Assembly: GCF_027922305.1 (NCBI RefSeq) | Contig: NZ_BSFK01000005.1 | Coordinates: 682,001-746,000 of the forward strand | Reading direction: 5' to 3' | Length of the DNA: 64,000 bases | Source of the DNA: Methylopila jiangsuensis | Lineage (GTDB): Bacteria; Pseudomonadota; Alphaproteobacteria; Rhizobiales; Methylopilaceae | In this document: piece after piece, positions 7,554-14,100 of the stretch | Layout of the letters: every line of letters begins with the position of its first letter | How positions within the stretch are numbered: the stretch's first letter is position 1 | Notes under the pieces: generated by a model | The model's input: only the letters and a program-made list of their open reading frames with translations | Told to the model about the DNA's origin: nothing | The model's database searches: none | Translations under genes and position numbers: made by a program

Positions 7554-7826
7554 ATGTTTTACGTTTTCCCCGTCCAGTCCGCCGATCTCGACAACGCCAT
7601 CACCGTCTCTGTCGACCCGCGCCTTGAAGCAACGGGCGCATCGGACGGCCGGCTCGCCGCAGCAGAGAGCGTCGACGCCTCCGAAGACGTGGACTTCGTG
7701 GATGACGCGCTGCTGAACACCGCGCCCCACAACGCCATCGAGCGCCAGTTGCTCACCGGAGACATGGTGGGTCTCGCCCTCATGTCCGGCGCCATTCTCT
7801 GGACCGCCATGGGCGCGATCGCGTAA
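7554..7826 (+). CDS. Hypothetical 90-aa protein with C-terminal hydrophobic segment
   Basis: An acidic N-terminal two-thirds (SVDASEDVDFVDDALL) is followed by one hydrophobic segment near the end, MVGLALMSGAILWTAMGAIA, so it may be tail-anchored in the membrane. Codon use is consistent with the neighbours. No ribosome site is obvious. No family recognised. Same strand as the CheY-like gene 43 bp downstream, so co-transcription is possible. Confidence 0.5.
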   Translation: MFYVFPVQSADLDNAITVSVDPRLEATGASDGRLAAAESVDASEDVDFVDDALLNTAPHNAIERQLLTGDMVGLALMSGAILWTAMGAIA

Positions 7827-7869
7827 ACTCGAAAAGCGCGCGTCAAGGCGCTCAGATACAGGTTTAAGG

Positions 7870-8277
7870 GTGCTTTCGGCTGATCTCGACCGTTCCGATA
7901 TGGCGCTGCGCGTGCTCTACGTGGATGATGACGATGACATCCGCGACGTCGTCAAAATTGCCCTCAGTCTAGACCTCGACATTTCCGCCCTGTTTTTGCC
8001 GTCCGGGCGCTCGGCGCTTGAAGCGGTGGTGGATTTTCGCCCACACATCATCCTGCTTGACGTCATGATGCCAGCGATGGACGGGCCGACAACGTTCGCC
8101 CATCTGCGCCAGCGCGAAGACGGAGCGTCGACGCCCGTGGTGTTCGTCACCGCGCGGACGCAGGAGCGCGAAGTGGAACGCCTCCTTGCGCTCGGCGCGG
8201 TCGGCGTCATCGCCAAACCGTTCGATCCGATGACGCTCGCCGCCCAGGTCCGCGCCTTTATGCCCGGCGCGGCTTGA
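7870..8277 (+). CDS. Orphan single-domain response regulator (CheY-like receiver)
   Basis: A receiver domain and nothing else. VLYVDDDDDIRDVV supplies the acidic pocket (residues about 20-22), ILLDVMMPAMDG carries phospho-acceptor Asp64, VFVTART the conserved Thr, and IAKPFDP the conserved Lys. There is no output domain, so it probably acts by protein contact or in a phosphorelay. The GTG at 7870 has CAGG upstream; an ATG at 7900 (MALRVLYVDDD) is an equally good start. No histidine kinase is adjacent; an orphan Hpt gene lies about 2.5 kb away. Confidence 0.9.
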   Translation: MLSADLDRSDMALRVLYVDDDDDIRDVVKIALSLDLDISALFLPSGRSALEAVVDFRPHIILLDVMMPAMDGPTTFAHLRQREDGASTPVVFVTARTQEREVERLLALGAVGVIAKPFDPMTLAAQVRAFMPGAA

Positions 8278-8283
8278 GCCGCG

Positions 8284-9231
8284 TCACGGCGTCCTTCGCA
8301 GGAACGTCCCGAAGGCGCGGGGACCGTCGCCGACCGCGTGTTCCGCCTCGACCGTGAGGGCGGAGACGTCGATCACGCTCACGGTGTTGCCGAACCAGTT
8401 CGCCACATAGATCTTGCGGCCGTCGGCCGACGCCTGGACGCCCTCGGGATATTCCCCGACCTCGATCTCCTTCAGCGGCCTGAGCGTCGCGAGATCGAAC
8501 GCGGTCACCTGGGAGGCGTACTGGTCGGTGACGAAGCCGCGTCCGCCCGCAAGCGCCACCATGTAAGGCCGTTCGCCCACCTTCACGGTTCCGATCACCT
8601 TGCGCGCGGCCACGTCGATCACCGAGACGTCGTTCGAGGCCACATTGGCGACGTAGGCGCGCCGGCCCTCCGCATCGAGGGTGACGCCGAACGGCCGCTC
8701 GCCCACGGCGATTGTCCCGATGCGACGGCCTGACGCCAGATCGACGATCGAGACCTGGTTGGAATCCCGGTCGGCCGAGAGCAGCAACGCGCCGTCGGGC
8801 GTCACCGCAAGCCCGGACGGCGAGGCGCCCACCTCGAACCGCGCCGTGATCTTCCCGGCGACGGGATCGACCGCCAGCACATGGGCGGCGTACCAGTCCG
8901 CCACATAGACCGTGCGCCCGTCCGGATGGACCGCGACCCCCAGAGGCCCGCCCTCCAGCGGGATGCGGGCCGCGACCGTGCGGGCCGCGGCGTCGATCAC
9001 CGTGAGGTACTTGCCCTCGGGGCTCGTCACATAGACCCGCGCCCCGTCCGGCGCCACCGCCACCCCCGCCGGCTTGCCGCCGACGGGGATGGTCGCCACC
9101 ACGCGGCCGGCGGCGAGGTCGAGCACGGTCACGTCGTCGCCGGTCTGGTTGGTGACGAAGGCCTCGTCGCCGCGGGCCGCGCCCGCGACGGTGAGGCCGA
9201 GCGCCAGGACGGCGGCGGAAAGCCGGCGCAT
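8284..9231 (-). CDS. Exported YVTN-type beta-propeller protein
   Basis: 315 residues with a signal peptide (MRRLSAAVLALGLTVAGAARG). About seven repeats of 40-odd residues follow, each with the pattern GxxPxGVAVxPDGxxxYVxxxxxxxVxVID, forming a periplasmic beta-propeller. Related propellers accompany PQQ-dependent dehydrogenase clusters and may scaffold or bind redox partners; that link is inference. It lies 7 bp from the convergent CheY-like gene and just downstream of the MxaD-like gene on the same strand, 11 bp apart, so the two are probably co-transcribed. Confidence 0.88.
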   Translation of the reverse strand: MRRLSAAVLALGLTVAGAARGDEAFVTNQTGDDVTVLDLAAGRVVATIPVGGKPAGVAVAPDGARVYVTSPEGKYLTVIDAAARTVAARIPLEGGPLGVAVHPDGRTVYVADWYAAHVLAVDPVAGKITARFEVGASPSGLAVTPDGALLLSADRDSNQVSIVDLASGRRIGTIAVGERPFGVTLDAEGRRAYVANVASNDVSVIDVAARKVIGTVKVGERPYMVALAGGRGFVTDQYASQVTAFDLATLRPLKEIEVGEYPEGVQASADGRKIYVANWFGNTVSVIDVSALTVEAEHAVGDGPRAFGTFLRRTP

Positions 9232-9242
9232 CGGCGCGCCGC

Positions 9243-9776
9243 TCAGCTTCCCTTCTCGACCTTGTCCTTCAGCGACTTGAGGCTGGCGTCATACAGGTCG
9301 TCCACCGCCTTGATGGCGGCGGCGTCGTTCAACTCGGCCGGGGGATCGTTGTTGGGATAGCCGCGGTAGAAGGCGCCGTTCCAGGTCACGGTGGCTTTGT
9401 CGCCTTCGCCCGTCACGGTGATGTGCGAGGAATAGTTGGTGACCGGCAGCACCTTCACGTCCACTTCAGTGATGCGGTAGGCGAAGGTCATCTTCTCGGC
9501 GTCGTATTTGGTCAGCGTCTCCTTGACCGTCGCGCCATCCTTCAGGGTGAGCGTGCGGGTGGCGTCCTTGTCGTTGCCGCCCTGCCCCTCGGTCTTCTCC
9601 ACCACCGGAATCCAGCTGCCGTCCTGGAAGTCGCCCACCACCTTCCAGACCTTGTCCGGCGACGCGCTGATCTCGATGGAGCGGCTGGTCTTCTGGCGAG
9701 TCGGCCCATGGGCCTCCGCCGCGCCGGCGAAGGCGAACACGAGCGCCGCGGAAGCGGCGAGAAGCTGGAATTTCAT
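9243..9776 (-). CDS. Exported SRPBCC protein, MxaD-like
   Basis: 177 residues: a signal peptide (MKFQLLAASAALVFAFAGAAEA) then one START/SRPBCC ligand-binding fold. ISASPDKVWKVVGDFQDGSW, GGNDKDATRTLTLKDGATVKE and FYRGYPNNDPPAELNDAAA resemble MxaD, a periplasmic protein of methanol oxidation clusters that affects the methanol dehydrogenase-cytochrome interaction. The ATG at 9776 has GGAAGG 9 bases upstream. No mxaF/xoxF is in the window, so the methanol link is by similarity only. Immediately followed by the YVTN propeller gene. Confidence 0.8.
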   Translation of the reverse strand: MKFQLLAASAALVFAFAGAAEAHGPTRQKTSRSIEISASPDKVWKVVGDFQDGSWIPVVEKTEGQGGNDKDATRTLTLKDGATVKETLTKYDAEKMTFAYRITEVDVKVLPVTNYSSHITVTGEGDKATVTWNGAFYRGYPNNDPPAELNDAAAIKAVDDLYDASLKSLKDKVEKGS

Positions 9777-9918
9777 CGGTTGTTTCCTTCCATCGCGGTC
9801 GCCGGCGCCGCGGGGGCTGCGGCGGGCGCCGTTCGGCCTCACGCGGCCGCGAGCCGCATACAACCAAAGCTGAAGAGCAGGATAAAGCCCTTAGGCACTT
9901 GTTCCTTCGCCTTACCCG

Positions 9919-10737
9919 TCAAAATCGGCAACCGACGCCCACCATCGCGCCCTTCTCATCCAAGGAATCGCGTCCATAAACGGATGCAAACCCCGACGCA
10001 TGCACGAAAAATCGCGATGTCAGATCATACAGGGCGCCGGTCTGAACTTTATGCACCCTCTGCCGCAGCCCATAGGGCCCGCTCCAGCGTCCAAGGCCGA
10101 TCGCGCTGAAGCTCTGCGCCAGCCACAGCACGCGCGAGCCGCGTTTGCGCCATCCGAGCGTGGCGTCGATCCGCGCCTCGTCGGCGGGATCGCCGGCCCG
10201 CGCGCGATAGCCTGCCGCCACGTCCGCAAAGCCGTGCCCTCCGAAGGCCTCGAAGCTGCGCGCCACCAGCACGCGGGCGTCGAGCTGGTCATCGGCCTCG
10301 CCCACCGCCGCGAAGCCGTCGCCGCGCTTCGCCCCGGCGAGCGCGCCGGCCGCCTGTGCGGACACCACCCAGCGCCCGTCGGTCCACAGCCGCGCCCGCA
10401 GGCCAAGCTCCGTGCGGCCGAAACCGCGCCGGCGCGACGTCTCGTACTCGTCCGCGGAGGAGATGCGCTGCAGCGCCGTGGCGCCGATCAGGGTCAGGGC
10501 GTCGGTGAGGCCGTATTCCACATAGAGCTGGAGTTCGCGCTTGGAGAACCGCCCGCGCGGCGTCAGCCGGCCCCGGCGGTCGTAATAGGCCGCGCCCTCG
10601 CTGGCGTAGCCGGACAGGAACGCCTGCCCCTCGCCCGCCTGCTGGGTGAAGGCTCCGCCCTGCGCCTCGGCCCCGAACAGCGCAAGCGCCGACGCAAGCC
10701 CCCCAACGACCGTCCGCACCTGATCCCGCCGCCCCAC
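9919..10737 (-). CDS. Hypothetical outer-membrane beta-barrel-type protein
   Basis: 272 residues with an N-terminal signal-like segment, then alternating strands rich in Tyr, Arg and Gly (LQLYVEYGLTDALTLIGATA, RTELGLRARLWTDGRWVVSAQ) and a terminal phenylalanine (VGVGCRF), as in proteins inserted by the BAM complex. The N-terminal QAFLSGYASEGAAYYDRRGR motif is reminiscent of small alphaproteobacterial porin-like proteins found near PQQ/cytochrome genes. Function unknown. Same strand as, and 142 bp upstream of, the MxaD-like gene. Confidence 0.7.
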   Translation of the reverse strand: MGRRDQVRTVVGGLASALALFGAEAQGGAFTQQAGEGQAFLSGYASEGAAYYDRRGRLTPRGRFSKRELQLYVEYGLTDALTLIGATALQRISSADEYETSRRRGFGRTELGLRARLWTDGRWVVSAQAAGALAGAKRGDGFAAVGEADDQLDARVLVARSFEAFGGHGFADVAAGYRARAGDPADEARIDATLGWRKRGSRVLWLAQSFSAIGLGRWSGPYGLRQRVHKVQTGALYDLTSRFFVHASGFASVYGRDSLDEKGAMVGVGCRF

Positions 10738-10782
10738 GCCCGCCTCACGCGAGCAGGAACAGCGTGACTCAACCTCGATGCG

Positions 10783-11151
10783 TCAGCAATCCGGTGATTC
10801 GCCTATGAGGCCGGAAAGCGCCCCGAGGCGGTCGAGGAACGCATCCGGCCAGAGACCGGTCTCCGACGCGGCGACCGCCTCCGCCTCCAGCGCCCGGGCC
10901 TGCGACCCGAGCGCACGCAGGCCGACGGTCGCGGCCGCGCCGGCCAGGCTGTGAAGCTCGATCCGGAGCGCTGCGCCCGCCGCGCCATCTCCCACCATGG
11001 CCGCCTGCGCCAGCCCGGCGCATCGGTCCAGGCGGGCCGGCAGCTCCGCCAGCAGGCGGAGGCGCACCGCGGCCACCACGGCCTCGACCTTGGCCCGCGC
11101 GTCGTCGGTCGGCGCGCCCCGGTCTCCGCTGGCGGAGGTCAGTAGTCCCAC
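10783..11151 (-). CDS. Histidine phosphotransfer (Hpt) domain protein
   Basis: 122-residue cytoplasmic helical protein. LHSLAGAAATVGLRALGSQARALE matches the Hpt active site HxLxGxxxxxG, with phospho-accepting His67. Hpt proteins pass phosphate between a hybrid kinase and a response regulator. The GTG start overlaps the last 13 bases of tamB in another frame, so translation is probably coupled to tamB, an unexpected partner. Partners are not in the window except perhaps the orphan receiver at 7870. Confidence 0.82.
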   Translation of the reverse strand: MGLLTSASGDRGAPTDDARAKVEAVVAAVRLRLLAELPARLDRCAGLAQAAMVGDGAAGAALRIELHSLAGAAATVGLRALGSQARALEAEAVAASETGLWPDAFLDRLGALSGLIGESPDC

Positions 11152-14100
11152 TCCACCGCGACGCCGGCCGCGCTGTTTCCGGCGGCGCCGGTCTCGCCCT
11201 GCACCTTGATGTTCTTGGTGACGTCGATGTCCACCGTCACCTTGCTGGATTCCGGCGTCGTGCCCTGCTTCACCCCGAGATAGATGTTGTCGGAGATGTA
11301 GCGGCCGACGCCGACCGAAGGCCCGCTGCCCTGTCCGTCGCCGGCGGTCACGTCCAGCACGTCCACGCCGAGGCTCTTGCGCACGCTCTCCAGCGCCCCG
11401 CCGCCGCCGGAGGTGTATTGCGCGATGCCCTGGGCGAGTTGCAGCGCCTCGCTGGCGCTCAGTTCGCCCGCCGCCTTGTTGAACAGCAGGCGCGCCAGAA
11501 CCTCGTCGGTGGGCAGCGCCGGCTGGGAGGTGAAGGTGATCTGCGGCCGCGAGGCCGTGCCGGTCACCACCACCTGCGCGGTCACGTCCTTGGCCTGGGT
11601 CTCCGCCAGGAAGTCGATGGTGGGGTCGAGGTCGCCCGCGAAGGACAGCGAGCCGCGGGTGAAGGTCAGCCGCTGGCCGATGACCACGATCTGGCCACGG
11701 CCGGAGCGCAGCTCGAACGCGCCCACCGGCTGGGGATTGGCCGAGGTGCCGGTGAGCTTGATCTGGCCGCCCGCCTCCGCCGTCATGCCCATGCCGCGGA
11801 TGAAGATGCGGTTGTTGGCCTGCACGTCGATGTCGAGCGTCGCGACGAAGCCGTCCTCGGCCTTTCCGCCCGCCCGCTTGCCGGCGTTGGCGGCGTTGAG
11901 CTGGCGCTGGATGCGGGCCGGCGCGTTCCTGTAGCGCACGCCGTCGAGCGGCGTGTACTGCGCCGGCAACCGGTCCGGAATCTGGATTTCCACCGAGCGC
12001 GTGCTGATCCGCCCCGACACCACCGGGCGCCGGGCCAGCGGCCCCCGCAGGCTGAGGTCGCTGTCCACCACGGCGGTGACGATGTCGGTGCCAACCACCT
12101 CGGCGTTCTGGGTGGTGATCCGGATGTCGCCGGGGAAGCCCGCGGCCGGATTGACCGCGACCCGGCCGGAGCCGGAGATCGAGCCGCCGTTGCGGGTGGT
12201 GGCCCGCAGGGTGCGGATTTCAATGTTCGGCCCGTTCGCCACCACCAGCGCCTGGATGCCGCGCAGCTGCACCCCCGACGCCCGGTTGGAGTAGGAAGCG
12301 TTGTCGAGCCGCGCCGTGCCGTTCACCACCGGGTTCGAGGTGGCGCCCGACACCTTCACGTCGAAGGTCGCCGCGCCGTCGATGCGGTCGCCGGAGACTG
12401 ACAGCGTGTCGTTGAGGAAGGCGAGCGGCGCGCGGCCGTTGACCGCAAGGTCAAGATTGCCCTGCCCCAGCGGCGCCGAACCCGCCGCGGTCACGCGCAG
12501 GCCGCCCGCGCCGGTGACGGTGGTGTTGGTGGTCACCCGCTGGCCCTGCAGCTCGCCGCGGGAGTCGATCTGGGCCTGCGGCACGCCGGCGCTGCGGGTC
12601 TGCATGGTCGAGAGGCTCGACACCTTCAGCGAATAGGTTCCCCGGGGCGCGGAGATCGGCCCGGTGACGCGGGCGTCGCCCTGCAGCGTGCCCTGCGCGC
12701 CCAACCCCGGCGAGAAGCCGTTGGCGAGCGCCAGCGGCACCGAGCGCAGCTCCACCGTCATGTCCAGATCGCCGGCCCCGAGCGGCGCGGAGCCCACCGC
12801 GCTCACCCGCATGCCGCCCGCGCCGGTGACGAGCGTGGTGGTGGTGACGCGGGTTCCCTCCAGCTCGCCCTTGGTGGTCACCTGCAGCGGCGGCACGCCC
12901 TTGGCCGGCGCGGTCGTCAGGCCCGTGATCTTGAAGTCGTAGCCGCCCTTCGGCGCGCTCACCGGCCCTGTGACCTTGGCGCCGCCCTGCAGCGTGCCGC
13001 CGAGCCCGAGCGAGGGCTGGAAGGCGTTGGCGATGGCGAGCGGCAGCGCCGCCACCGCGACGTCCATGTCGAGATCGCCCGCGCCGACCGGCGCCGAACC
13101 CTTGATGGTGGCGCGCACGCCGCCGCCGCCGGAGATCACCGTGTCGGTGGTCACCCGGTTGTCGGCGAAGCCGCCGCGGCTGTCGATGGCGACGCCCGGC
13201 ACGCCCCGCGCCTGGGACGAGGTGAAGTCCGTGACCTTGGCCGTGTAGGCGGCGCGCGGCGCGGAGAGCGGGCCGTCCACCTTGGCGTCGGCGTTCAGCT
13301 TGCCCGCGAGGCCGAGACCGGACACGAAGCCGTTCGCGAGCGACAGCGGCACGTCGCGGGCGGCGACGGCGAGGTCCAGATCGCCGGCCCCGAGCGGCGC
13401 GGAGCCGAGCGCGGTCAGGCGCAGGCCCGAGCCCGTCACCGCCATGTCGGTGGTGACGCGGCGGTCGGCGAGCCGGCCCTTGGCGGTGACTGCGAACGGC
13501 CCCGCCCCCCTGGCCTGCGCGGCGGTGAGGCCGGCGATCCTGAAGTCGTAGTCGCCGGTCGGCGCCGTCACCGGGCCGGTGACCTTGGCGGTTCCGGACA
13601 GCGCGCCGCCGAGGCCGAGCGAGGGCGCGAAGGCGTTGGCGAGCGCCAGCGGAAGCTGGGCGATCGCCACGTCGAGGTTCACGTCGCCGGCGCCGAGCGG
13701 GGCCACGCCCTTGATCGCAGCCTGCACACCGCCGCCGCCGGTGATCGCGGTGTCGGTGGTGACGCGCAGGCCTTCGAGCCGGCCCTTGGTCTCGATGGTG
13801 ACGGCGGGAACGTCCTTCGCCACCGCCGAGGTGAAGCCGTCGATCCGGGCCTGATAGGTCCCGCGCGGCGCCGCGATGGGGCCGCCGATGCGGGCGTCGC
13901 CGTTCAGCAGGCCCGCGAGGCCGAGGCCCGGCGAGAAGCCGTTGGCGAGCGACAGCGGCGCCTCGCGGATCTGCACCGTCATGTCCAGATCGCCCTCGCC
14001 CACGGGGGCGGAGCCCACCGCCGAGATGCGCAGCCGCTCCGCGCCGGTGATCACCGTCTCCGTGGTGACGCGCTGGTTCTCGAACCGGCCGGAGGAGGCC

